Source of the DNA: Phytomonospora sp040655735
Lineage (GTDB): Bacteria; Actinomycetota; Actinomycetes; Mycobacteriales; Micromonosporaceae
Length of the DNA stretch: 64,000 bases
Direction of reading: 5' to 3'
Assembly: GCF_040655735.1 (NCBI RefSeq)
Contig: NZ_JBFAKK010000001.1
Span: 62,001-126,000 of the forward strand
Each line of letters opens with the position of its first letter. Within the stretch, counting starts at the first letter, position 1. The notes beneath the pieces were generated by a model, which was not told the origin of the DNA, did no database searches, and saw only the letters and a list, made by a program, of their open reading frames with translations. The position numbers and the translations under genes are program-made. Shown piece by piece: positions 57,074 to 64,000 of the stretch.

Positions 57074-58042
57074 ATGGCCACCCGCTTACGGCGCCTGTTC
57101 TCTCTCGCGGTCGCACTCGTCGCGGCCGTCTGGTGGGGCGTGTGCCTCACCGTCGTCACGCCCGGCACCATCGCCGACCAAGAATGGGCGGGCAACAACG
57201 GCTACTGGGCTCGCGACGTCCGCCTGACGATGATCCTGCTCGTGGCGTCGGCGTTCGTGTGGGCGGTCGCCGGCGACGAGTTCCTCAGTGCCATGGGCGC
57301 GCTGGGAGCGTTGGTGTGGACGGCCGCCGACATCCTCCTCACCCGCGTCGGCGTCGACGGGCCCGTGGCCGCCGTGGCGGTGTCGGCGGTGGCCGTCGCG
57401 TGCGTCCTGGCCGCCTGGTGGGCGGCCGCCCGCAGAACCGTGCGCGCACGGCGCGGTGTCCTGCTCGTCGCCGGTTCCATCGCCGCGATCACGGCGGGGC
57501 TGATCGGCGGCCTCCAGTCGCCGACCGACGTCGAGGCCGCGCTGCGGGTCTCCGGTCTGCTCGCCGGCGTGCTCGGTTCGGCCGTCGCCCTCGGCTGCTC
57601 CACCCTGCTCGCTTCCGGTTCCCGCAGCACGCTCATCGCGGTGGGCGCCGCCGCGCTCGCGCTCACCGTGCTCATCCGGATCGCGTCGCCCGACCGGTCG
57701 GCGCTCGGCCTCGGCATGCTCCTCGCCGCGTTGTCGCTGACCGTGCTGACGGTCCGGGCGAGTGAGAGGAGCGGACCCCAAGCGTGGATCGCCTCGGCTC
57801 TCGCCTGTTTCCCGGTCGTCTTCTGCGCGGGGATGTTCGTCATCGCCGCGGGGTTCGGTCTCGCCCCGATCGGCGTCCTGCTGACCCGGTTGGAGGGGCA
57901 CCCGCCGGTCAACACCGCCGACACCGACGTGCTCTACACGTCGGCCGCGATCGTCGGCGGCGTCCTCGCCGGGTCGCTCCTGCGGTGGGGAGTGTCCGCG
58001 CTCACCTCCGCATCCGCCCTCAGACCCCCACGTCGAGACTGA
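57074..58042 (+). CDS. Polytopic membrane protein of unknown function
   Basis: 322 residues from the ATG at 57074. About nine predicted transmembrane helices, starting LFSLAVALVAAVWWGVCLTVV and ending near AAIVGGVLAGSLL. No transport or enzyme motif recognised. Codon 5 is TTA (57086-57088), a rare codon here that suggests bldA-type control. It follows the anchored protein by 11 bp and may be expressed with it. Its 3' end overlaps the convergent dioxygenase gene by 23 bp. Confidence 0.75.
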   Translation: MATRLRRLFSLAVALVAAVWWGVCLTVVTPGTIADQEWAGNNGYWARDVRLTMILLVASAFVWAVAGDEFLSAMGALGALVWTAADILLTRVGVDGPVAAVAVSAVAVACVLAAWWAAARRTVRARRGVLLVAGSIAAITAGLIGGLQSPTDVEAALRVSGLLAGVLGSAVALGCSTLLASGSRSTLIAVGAAALALTVLIRIASPDRSALGLGMLLAALSLTVLTVRASERSGPQAWIASALACFPVVFCAGMFVIAAGFGLAPIGVLLTRLEGHPPVNTADTDVLYTSAAIVGGVLAGSLLRWGVSALTSASALRPPRRD

Positions 58043-58844
58043 CCCCGATCCCGGCCGGCACCCCGCCGGTCACGGTCGCCAGTTGGCTGTCGTGGCCGTC
58101 GGAGAACACCATGTCCCGGTCGAGGGAGACCCGTGCGAGGTTGCCGACACTGCGCTCGTACCCGGAGGTGGCGTACACCGTCTCGCATATCCCCCGCGGG
58201 ATCGCCAGCTGCGAGGTGACGAGCTTCGTCCCCGCCCTCGTCGCCTCCGCCAGACTCTCGTAGACCTCGAAGTGCATGTGCGGCCAGCGCCCGGAGTAGC
58301 AGGCCGGGAAGATCGTGGTGAACACGACCGTGCCGCCGGCGTCGGTCTCCTGGACACCGCGCAGGTAGTTCTCGTTCTCGGCGCCCTGCGAGTACATCGA
58401 GTAGTTCCCGTCGCGGTCGCACTGCCACAGGTAGACCGCGGCCCCCTTGAGCGGCTCGGCCGTCCCGGCGTCGAGGACGTTGAGCGTCACGGTCGTGGCG
58501 ATCCCCTCAGCGACGCCGGTGGCGGTACCGAAACTCGGCCGAATGTCGCCGCGGACGATCCCGCTCTCGGTCAGCGCGTTCGGCCCGTTCGAACCGTCCC
58601 CCGGGTACGGGCCGGCGGTCTCCTCGGGGATCTCGGCGACGTCGGCCCTCGCGGGCTCGCTCGCGCCGGTGCTCGCCGGAGCGCTCGGAGCCGCCGAGCC
58701 CCCCGCCGACGAGGGCGCGCAGGCCGCCACCAGGGCGAGTCCGGCCCCGCCGATCATGCCGAGGACCAGGCGCCGGTCGGCCAGGGTGCGGATGTCGACG
58801 TCGAGCCCCCGGTCGTGGTCCTCGATCTCGTGCTCGCGGGTCAT
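58020..58844 (-). CDS. Intradiol ring-cleavage dioxygenase-like lipoprotein
   Basis: 274 residues from the ATG at 58844. Residues 20-42 hold a signal segment ending in a lipobox-like ALVAAC, so it should be exported and lipid-anchored, unlike classical catechol 1,2-dioxygenases. The dioxygenase core starts PEETAGPYPGDGSNG (first Tyr iron ligand). The second Tyr and His ligands are in CYSGRWPHMHFEVY; a further His fits the remaining position. Exported members of this family are common in actinomycetes and may act on lignin-like or other extracellular aromatics. Convergent with the membrane protein gene. Confidence 0.85.
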   Translation of the reverse strand: MTREHEIEDHDRGLDVDIRTLADRRLVLGMIGGAGLALVAACAPSSAGGSAAPSAPASTGASEPARADVAEIPEETAGPYPGDGSNGPNALTESGIVRGDIRPSFGTATGVAEGIATTVTLNVLDAGTAEPLKGAAVYLWQCDRDGNYSMYSQGAENENYLRGVQETDAGGTVVFTTIFPACYSGRWPHMHFEVYESLAEATRAGTKLVTSQLAIPRGICETVYATSGYERSVGNLARVSLDRDMVFSDGHDSQLATVTGGVPAGIGVSLDVGV

Positions 58845-58992
58845 GTCAGCCTCCAGGTACGCCGTCGGTGAGCGGCCCCGGCGGTCTCACCAGGTCCGAT
58901 GAGCCGAGGCTAGGAGTCCTTGCTCAAGATCGGCTCGGAGTCGGGTCGGAACCGGCTGGACGTCATCGGCCGCCGCTGTCACACCCGGCCGT

Positions 58993-58998
58993 TAGTCT
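58993..58998 (+). promoter_or_regulatory. -10 element of a probable leaderless promoter (Imm51-like gene)
   Basis: TAGTCT, seven bases, ATG at 59006. Confidence 0.5.
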
Positions 58999-59005
58999 CG
59001 GTCGC

Positions 59006-59371
59006 ATGCTTTCGGAGAGTGACTTCAGCGGCTTCACCGCCGCCAAGTTCGTCGGCGGGTCCACCGCCTCCTCGGTGATCTTCAGTCCCGGCGGGCCGGT
59101 CGACGCGCACCTGTCCGGCGTCTTCGGGGCGCGCGGACTCGAAGGCGGCGGCTACGACTGGCAGGGCGCGGTGCACGCCCTCGTGCTGGAACGCGATCCC
59201 GCCCTCGCCGAGCGCTTCCGCTTCGACTCCGAGGCCGGCATGTTCTGCGCCTACGGAGAGGACGTCGCCGCCCTGCACGCCGTCGCCGCCGTTCTTGAGG
59301 AACTCCTCGGCGACGCCGACCTGCTCGACCGCGCCCTCGCGGCCGCCGCCGAGGCCGACCTGCTCGACTGA
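59006..59371 (+). CDS. Imm51-like immunity family protein
   Basis: 121 residues from the ATG at 59006, which follows a leaderless -10. The central motif GGGYDWQGAVHALVLERDPALAERFRFDSEAGMFCAYGED resembles the Imm51 family (GYDW and FDxEAGMFCAYG). Imm51 proteins are predicted antidotes to polymorphic toxins. No toxin gene is adjacent, so it may be an orphan or serve another role. Followed after 111 bp by an ECF-like gene. Confidence 0.6.
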   Translation: MLSESDFSGFTAAKFVGGSTASSVIFSPGGPVDAHLSGVFGARGLEGGGYDWQGAVHALVLERDPALAERFRFDSEAGMFCAYGEDVAALHAVAAVLEELLGDADLLDRALAAAAEADLLD

Positions 59372-59482
59372 CGCGCGCAGACCGTGAATTCAGATGGCGG
59401 TCTCGCCCCGCGAGAACGCCCCCGCCGCGTCACACTTGAGCGGCGAGGCAAGGGCATCGGCACGGTTGGCCGCTCGGACGGG

Positions 59483-60841
59483 GTGATCGCGAACGTGGAC
59501 CGGAGCGAGCGGGAGACCGCCTTCAGGCTCTTCTACCTGGCCGAGATGCCCGCCCTCGTGGCCTTCGTGTGCCGCCTCGACCTCGGCCGCTTCCCCGACG
59601 GGCTCTTCCACGCCCAGCGGGCCATGCTCGATCTCTACCACGACTGGGAGTCGGCCACCGGCGCCCGGGCGCGTCTGCGACACGCCGTCTACCGATCCTG
59701 GCCCTGGGACGGCGTCAAGTCCTCCGAGCAGGCCCTGTGGATGCTCGCGGAGAACACCGGCGGCGCATCGGCCGCCGAAGACCTCTGGGAAGCCGTGGAG
59801 ACCCTCGGCGAGGCCCCTGCCGGGCTCGACGAGCTGGCCTCCTCGGTCCCCTGGGACGCCGGCGTCGAGCACTGGTCAACCGGTGACCAGCCCGCCTGGC
59901 AGCTCCTGTCCCAGCTCTCGCTCACCGAGAAGGCCGTCCTGGCACTGCCCATCGACGGGTTCACACCCACTGAGATCGCCGCCGTCCTCGACGACGACAT
60001 GGACTGGACCGCGCGGGAGATCCGCGACAAGCAGCGCTCACTCGCCCGGCGGCTGGAGTCCCTGCTGCGCGACGGGGACCGCGAGGCGCCCGCCACGCCC
60101 GCCGACTTCGACCGGCTCCTCCTGGCCGAGCACCGCTCGCTCATGGCCCGCCTGGCCGGGACCCTCGATCTCGCTGCGGCTCTCGACGCCATGCTCGCCC
60201 CCGAGGCGCCGGACGGGCCGGAGCGGCGGGGAAGGCCGCTCGTGGCCGAGCTCGCCGAACTGCTCGCGGCCCTCCCGCCGATCGTGGTCCTCTCCCGCCG
60301 CCGCGAGCTGACGGATCTGCTCGGCCTCCTCGGACGCGTGCGCGAGATCTTCGCCGGCAGTGTCCCCGCGTCGGGCACCAGGCCCGTCACCGATGAGGGC
60401 GCCCTGCGCGCCACCGAGGTGGACGGGCGGCTCGGCGCGGTCAACGGCCTCCCGTGGAACCTGACCTGTCTGGAAGGCGATCACGCCCACCAGATCAAGT
60501 CGGAGCTGACCGAGGCCCGCATGTCCCTCTACCGGACCGCGACGAGCTACGACCTCCCGGTCGGCGCCGCACCGCCCGAGGCGGAGTGGGACGTGGTCCG
60601 CGCTCATCTGTCCAATGTGTACGGCGAGCTCGGCGACGACTCCCCGATGGTCCTGCTGGACGCGGCGGTCAACGACTTCTGCGGCGCCGACCTGAGCTCC
60701 GCCGACCTCGACGAGCACATTGTGCGAGGGCTCAAGGGCGTGCGGTGGTCGGGTGCCACCCGCTGGCCCGAAGGATGGGTCGGACGCTTGGCGGACCTGT
60801 CCACCATGGACGAGTCGGGCCGCCTCGAAGTGCGCCACTGA
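59483..60841 (+). CDS. ECF sigma-like protein with long C-terminal extension
   Basis: 452 residues from the GTG at 59483; an upstream in-frame ATG at 59384 exists but lacks codon support. Residues 10-65 resemble sigma region 2 (FRLFYLAEMPALVAFVCRLDLGRF...LYHDWE) and 150-200 region 4 (LSLTEKAVLALPIDGFTPTEIAAVL...REIRDKQRSLARRL). A 220-residue extension follows, ending with pentapeptide-like LSSADLDEHIVRGLKGVRWSGATRWPEGW. The sigma motifs are divergent, so promoter recognition is uncertain. No anti-sigma gene is adjacent. Similar WPxxW tails occur on actinomycete signalling proteins. Confidence 0.65.
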   Translation: MIANVDRSERETAFRLFYLAEMPALVAFVCRLDLGRFPDGLFHAQRAMLDLYHDWESATGARARLRHAVYRSWPWDGVKSSEQALWMLAENTGGASAAEDLWEAVETLGEAPAGLDELASSVPWDAGVEHWSTGDQPAWQLLSQLSLTEKAVLALPIDGFTPTEIAAVLDDDMDWTAREIRDKQRSLARRLESLLRDGDREAPATPADFDRLLLAEHRSLMARLAGTLDLAAALDAMLAPEAPDGPERRGRPLVAELAELLAALPPIVVLSRRRELTDLLGLLGRVREIFAGSVPASGTRPVTDEGALRATEVDGRLGAVNGLPWNLTCLEGDHAHQIKSELTEARMSLYRTATSYDLPVGAAPPEAEWDVVRAHLSNVYGELGDDSPMVLLDAAVNDFCGADLSSADLDEHIVRGLKGVRWSGATRWPEGWVGRLADLSTMDESGRLEVRH

Positions 60842-60849
60842 GCCTGCGT

Positions 60850-61062
60850 GTGAGCGTTGGAAACCACGAACTCGTGGTCGTCTGCGGCATGGGCGGCAAC
60901 CGTCGGAGCGCCTGCCGCCTCACCTTCGCCGGACCCGGACTCGACGGCGTCGTGATCCACCGCGCTCGGCTCGCCGGTCCGCTCGCACCGGCCGGACGGA
61001 TCTCGTGGCAGGGTCCCGGCCGGCGGTACCCGCCGGACGGATCCCCGGTTTCGGCGCCCTGA
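60850..61062 (+). CDS. Possible small protein (70 aa), unrecognised
   Basis: Open frame from a GTG nine bases after the ECF-like stop to a TGA at 61060-61062. About four fifths of third positions are G or C, as in real genes here. Begins VSVGNHELVVVCGMGGNRRS. No ribosome site is visible, so translation would depend on coupling. It may be a genuine small gene or a fortuitous frame. Confidence 0.3.
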   Translation: MSVGNHELVVVCGMGGNRRSACRLTFAGPGLDGVVIHRARLAGPLAPAGRISWQGPGRRYPPDGSPVSAP

Positions 61063-61118
61063 ACCGCGCCGGCGTGCCAGTCTGGGAGAAGATCCGCTCG
61101 TCGAACGAGGTGATAGCC

Positions 61119-61334
61119 ATGACCAACACCTACCGCGTGACCGAGATCGTCGGCTCGTCGACGGAGTCGGTCGACGACGCGATCCGCAGCGCCATCAGCC
61201 GCGCGTCGCAGACCCTGCGCAACCTCGACTGGTTCGAGGCGACGGAGGTCCGCGGCCACATCGAGAACGGCGAGGTGGCGCACTTCCAGGTGACCGTCAA
61301 GGTCGGATTCCGCCTTGAGGAGTCCGAGGACTGA
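61119..61334 (+). CDS. Dodecin family flavin-binding protein
   Basis: 71 residues from the ATG at 61119 with GAGGTGA upstream. Typical dodecin sequence: YRVTEIVGSSTESVDDAIRSAI...LRNLDWFEATEVRGHIENGEVAHFQVTVKVGFRLE, with the flavin-stacking Trp in LDWFE. Dodecins assemble as dodecamers that store riboflavin or FMN. Standalone gene. Confidence 0.95.
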   Translation: MTNTYRVTEIVGSSTESVDDAIRSAISRASQTLRNLDWFEATEVRGHIENGEVAHFQVTVKVGFRLEESED

Positions 61335-61341
61335 AACGCCC

Positions 61342-61356
61342 GGCGGCAATGCCGCC
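61342..61356 (+). terminator. Short hairpin after the dodecin gene
   Basis: Six-bp arms GGCGGC / GCCGCC with an AAT loop, 8 bp after the stop. Weak. Confidence 0.3.
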
Positions 61357-61461
61357 CCAGTGATCCGCGCTCGGCACGGTCCCGTCTCCCCGGCGGGGCC
61401 GCCTTCGGCGTGCCCTTCACCGCCCCTGTGTCCACCAGCGACATCAGCGCGTAGCAGTTCG

Positions 61462-61490
61462 TTGACGCGACCGAAGTGCGTCTGTAACAT
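61462..61490 (+). promoter_or_regulatory. Housekeeping-type promoter of the secreted multidomain protein gene
   Basis: TTGACG (61462-61467), exactly 17 bp, TAACAT (61485-61490), giving a start near 61497 and a leader of about 130 nt. The surrounding 100 bp are unusually A/T-rich for this DNA. The 293-bp gap otherwise shows no gene. Confidence 0.65.
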
Positions 61491-61627
61491 CTGGCCAACG
61501 ACATGCAATTTTCGAACAAGTCAGAGTCTGAATCCAGATGGTGTCGTGCAACTTTCGCATCATCGGAGTTTCTGGTGCTTCCTTCCGCCCCACGGGCCCA
61601 TGCCGGTCCCCACAAGACAGGAATGCC

Positions 61628-64000
61628 ATGAGATCCAAGCGCAACCGGCGGCTGCTGGCAGTCGCCGTCATAGCGAGCCTGCTGCTCCCCGTCGCACCGT
61701 TAGCGGCCGAGGCCGCCGGCGGCCCCAACGTCGCCTCCGGAAAGCCCGTCTCGGTCAGCAGCACCAACGCCCCTCACAGCGCGGGCAACCTCGTCGACGG
61801 AGACCAGGGCACCCTCTGGGAGAGCGCGCGGGGCGCCTTCCCCGCGTGGGCGACCGTCGACCTCGGCTCGGTGACGAGCATCGACCAGATCGTTCTGAGG
61901 CTCCCGGCCGGCTGGGGCACCCGCACCCAGACCCTCTCGGTGCAGGGCAGCCCGGACGGCACGGCCTACTCGACCATCCTCGCCTCCGCCGAGCACACCT
62001 TCAGCCCGTCGGCGACGATCGCCTTCCCGCCGTTCACGACCCGCTACATTCGCGTCGACGTCACCGCCAACTCCGTCTCGCCGGCCGCGCAGATCGCGGA
62101 GGTCGAGGTCAGGCGGACCTCGACGGCGAGCGCCAACCTCGCCCTCGGCAAGACCGTGACGGCCAAGAGCCACGCCGACGTCTATGTCGCCGGAAACGCC
62201 AACGACGGTCAGCAGGCCAGCTATTGGGAGAGTGCCAACAACGCGTTCCCGCAGTGGCTCCAGGTCGATCTCGGCTCCGCCGTGGCGGTCAACCAGCTCG
62301 TCTTGAAGATCCCCTCGGGCTGGGGAGCGCGCACGCAGACCCTCGCCGTGCGGGGAAGCACCAACGGGACGACCTTCACCGACATCGTCGCCTCCGCCGG
62401 CCACGTCTTCGGGCCGGCGGCCACGATCAACTTCAACGCGGCGACGGTCCGCCACGTGCGGCTGGAGATCACCGCCAACACCGGCTGGCCGGCCGGGCAG
62501 ATCGCCGAGTTCGAGGTCTACGGCCCGGGTACCGGCGACACGCAGGCGCCCACGGCGCCGTCCAGCCTCGCCTACACGCAGCCGGGGAGCGGGCAGATCC
62601 GGCTGACCTGGAACGCCTCCAGCGACAACGTCGGTGTGACCGGCTACGACGTCTACGCCAACGGCACGCTGCGGACCACCGTCAACGGATCCACGCTGAC
62701 CTACACCGACACGCAGCCCGCCACCGCGACGGTCGCGTACTACATTCAGGCCAAGGACGCCGCCGGGAACATCTCACCGAGCAGCAACACGGTGACCCGC
62801 AACGGAAGCGGCGGCGACACGCAGGCGCCCACGGCGCCGTCCAGCCTCGCCTACACGCAGCCGGGGAGCGGGCAGATCCGGCTGACCTGGAACGCCTCCA
62901 GCGACAACGTCGGCGTGACCGGCTATGACGTCTACGCCAACGGAAGCGTGCGGGGCAGTGTCAACGGTTCCACGCTGACCTACACCGACACGCAGCCCGC
63001 CACCGCGACGGTGGCGTACTACGTGCGGGCCAGGGACGCCGCGGGCAACGCCTCGACGAACAGCAACACGGTGACCCGTAACGGATCGGGCGGTACGGCC
63101 ACCAACCTCGCGGTCGGCAGGCCGGTCACCGAGAGCGGTCACGCCCACACCTTCGTGGCGGCCAACGCCGTCGACGACAACACCGCGACCTACTGGGAGA
63201 GCGACGCCCTCCCCGGACAGCTCACCGTGCAGCTCGGCGCCAACGCGGTCCTCGACCGCGTCGTCGTCAAGCTCAGCCCGGACTCCGCCTGGGGCAGCCG
63301 GACGCAGAACATCACCGTCCTCGGCCGCGACCAGGGCTCCACGGCCTACACCACTCTCGTCGGCGCGGCGAACTACACGTTCAACCCCGCGACGGCCAAC
63401 ACCGTCACGATCCCGCTCACGGCGACCACCGCCGACCTGCGGCTGTCCATCTCCTCCAACACCGGTGCGCCCGGCGGCCAGGTCGCCGAACTCCAGGTCT
63501 TCGGTGTTCCCGCGCCGAACCCCGACCTGACCGTCACGGGCATCTCGGCCTCGCCGGCCTCCCCGGTGGAGAGCGACTCCATCACCCTCAGCGCCACCGT
63601 CGCCAACATCGGCGACCGGTCCTCGGGCGCCACCAACGTCAACTTCTACCTCGGCACGCAGCTCGCCGGCACCGCGAACGTCGCGGGACTCGCCGCCGGA
63701 GCCCAGACGACCGTCTCGGCCAGCATCGGCACCAAGACGGCCGGGAGTTACCAGCTGACGGCGAAGGTCGACGAGGCCGACACCGTCGTGGAGAAGAACC
63801 AGACCAACAACAACTACACCCGGCCTGCCGCACTGGTCGTCGCCCCCGTGCAGAGCTCCGACCTCGTCGCCTCGGTGGCCTGGTCGCCCGGCAACCCCAC
63901 GGCCGGCAACGCGGTGGCCTTCACCGTGACCGTCCGCAACCAGGGCACGGTCAACTCGGCCGGTGGAGCGCACGGCATCACCCTCACCGTCCGCAACGAA
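61628..64000 (+). CDS. Large secreted protein with F5/8 C-type (discoidin), FN3 and CARDB modules; 3' end outside window
   Basis: 791 codons visible from the ATG at 61628 (AGGA upstream), continuing past the right edge. Signal peptide about 1-30 (LLAVAVIASLLLPVAPLAAEA). Modules: discoidin-like domain 1 about 32-160 (NVASGKPVSVSST...DGDQGTLWES), domain 2 about 167-298, two nearly identical FN3 repeats about 303-395 and 396-488 (DTQAPTAPSSLAYTQPG), a third discoidin-like domain 490-628, then CARDB modules from 631 and 744. Such modules bind sugars and separate domains in extracellular glycoside hydrolases. The catalytic domain, if any, lies beyond the window. Confidence 0.85.
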   Translation, partial: MRSKRNRRLLAVAVIASLLLPVAPLAAEAAGGPNVASGKPVSVSSTNAPHSAGNLVDGDQGTLWESARGAFPAWATVDLGSVTSIDQIVLRLPAGWGTRTQTLSVQGSPDGTAYSTILASAEHTFSPSATIAFPPFTTRYIRVDVTANSVSPAAQIAEVEVRRTSTASANLALGKTVTAKSHADVYVAGNANDGQQASYWESANNAFPQWLQVDLGSAVAVNQLVLKIPSGWGARTQTLAVRGSTNGTTFTDIVASAGHVFGPAATINFNAATVRHVRLEITANTGWPAGQIAEFEVYGPGTGDTQAPTAPSSLAYTQPGSGQIRLTWNASSDNVGVTGYDVYANGTLRTTVNGSTLTYTDTQPATATVAYYIQAKDAAGNISPSSNTVTRNGSGGDTQAPTAPSSLAYTQPGSGQIRLTWNASSDNVGVTGYDVYANGSVRGSVNGSTLTYTDTQPATATVAYYVRARDAAGNASTNSNTVTRNGSGGTATNLAVGRPVTESGHAHTFVAANAVDDNTATYWESDALPGQLTVQLGANAVLDRVVVKLSPDSAWGSRTQNITVLGRDQGSTAYTTLVGAANYTFNPATANTVTIPLTATTADLRLSISSNTGAPGGQVAELQVFGVPAPNPDLTVTGISASPASPVESDSITLSATVANIGDRSSGATNVNFYLGTQLAGTANVAGLAAGAQTTVSASIGTKTAGSYQLTAKVDEADTVVEKNQTNNNYTRPAALVVAPVQSSDLVASVAWSPGNPTAGNAVAFTVTVRNQGTVNSAGGAHGITLTVRNE
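62534..63091 (+). repeat. Tandem duplicated FN3-coding segment (two 279-bp units)
   Basis: Units start at 62534 and 62813. The first 120 or so bases are almost base-for-base identical, pointing to recent duplication or gene conversion within the secreted protein gene. Confidence 0.85.

Noticed and set aside
62534..63091. Possible CRISPR-like repeat
   Set aside because: There are only two long units, in frame, encoding FN3 domains.

Overview
The window is one contiguous stretch of very GC-rich chromosomal DNA. Codon third positions are almost always G or C, many starts are GTG or TTG, and the gene content is typical of a filamentous or soil actinomycete: F420-type luciferase-like oxidoreductase, SARP and XRE-NB-ARC regulators, an RskA/SigK-like pair, furA-katG and TTA (bldA-type) codons. 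I cannot name the genus. No rRNA, tRNA, CRISPR array, phage block or intact insertion sequence was seen. It reads as core-plus-accessory chromosome dense in regulators.

Layout. 1-13 kb: a flavin monooxygenase coupled to an AraC regulator, a WS/DGAT-type acyltransferase, an XRE-NB-ARC-TPR regulator, an AhpD-like/DUF1801 pair, a decayed SARP gene, a LysR/F420-oxidoreductase divergent pair, an alpha/beta hydrolase behind a long palindrome, and a PAS-GAF-PP2C phosphatase. 13-19 kb: a 1816-residue single-chain biotin-dependent carboxylase and a small NTP pyrophosphohydrolase. 19-26 kb: a secreted PLD-like protein, an MhpA-type hydroxylase, furA-katG and a MerR/B12-fold regulator. 26-34 kb: an anti-sigma/ECF sigma pair, a second XRE-NB-ARC-TPR regulator divergent from a large SARP with a TTA codon, and a PHP phosphoesterase. 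34-43 kb: a hypothetical protein, YchJ, an MFS transporter divergent from a GH1 beta-glucosidase, a Rieske lipoprotein with a DUF2231 membrane protein, an epimerase, a metallophosphoesterase, and a membrane protein divergent from a TetR gene with three matching operators. 43-49 kb: a roughly 182-bp MITE-like element, a PadR/2,4-dienoyl-CoA reductase unit, and two convergent CAP-domain genes, one of them a sigma-anti-sigma-CAP fusion. 49-55 kb: a six-gene ABC importer operon with a 62-residue membrane protein inside it. 55-64 kb: a lysE remnant, a TetR gene, two membrane proteins, an intradiol dioxygenase, an Imm51-like protein, an ECF-like protein, dodecin and the start of a large secreted multidomain protein that leaves the window.

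How genes work together. Several regulator-target pairs can be read from operators in the DNA: TetR with the membrane protein (three copies of CTTGAACT-N-AGTTCAAG), FurA with katG, LysR with the oxidoreductase, and PadR with the dienoyl-CoA reductase. A recurrent signal, TANNNT followed by six or seven bases and then the start codon, marks at least nine probable leaderless genes and fixes their starts.

Most unusual items: the single polypeptide joining ECF sigma domains, a zinc-finger anti-sigma-like motif, a membrane helix and an extracytoplasmic CAP domain; the giant one-chain carboxylase; the three-site TetR operator array; and the mobile-element-like insert whose two ends supply the stop codons of both flanking genes.
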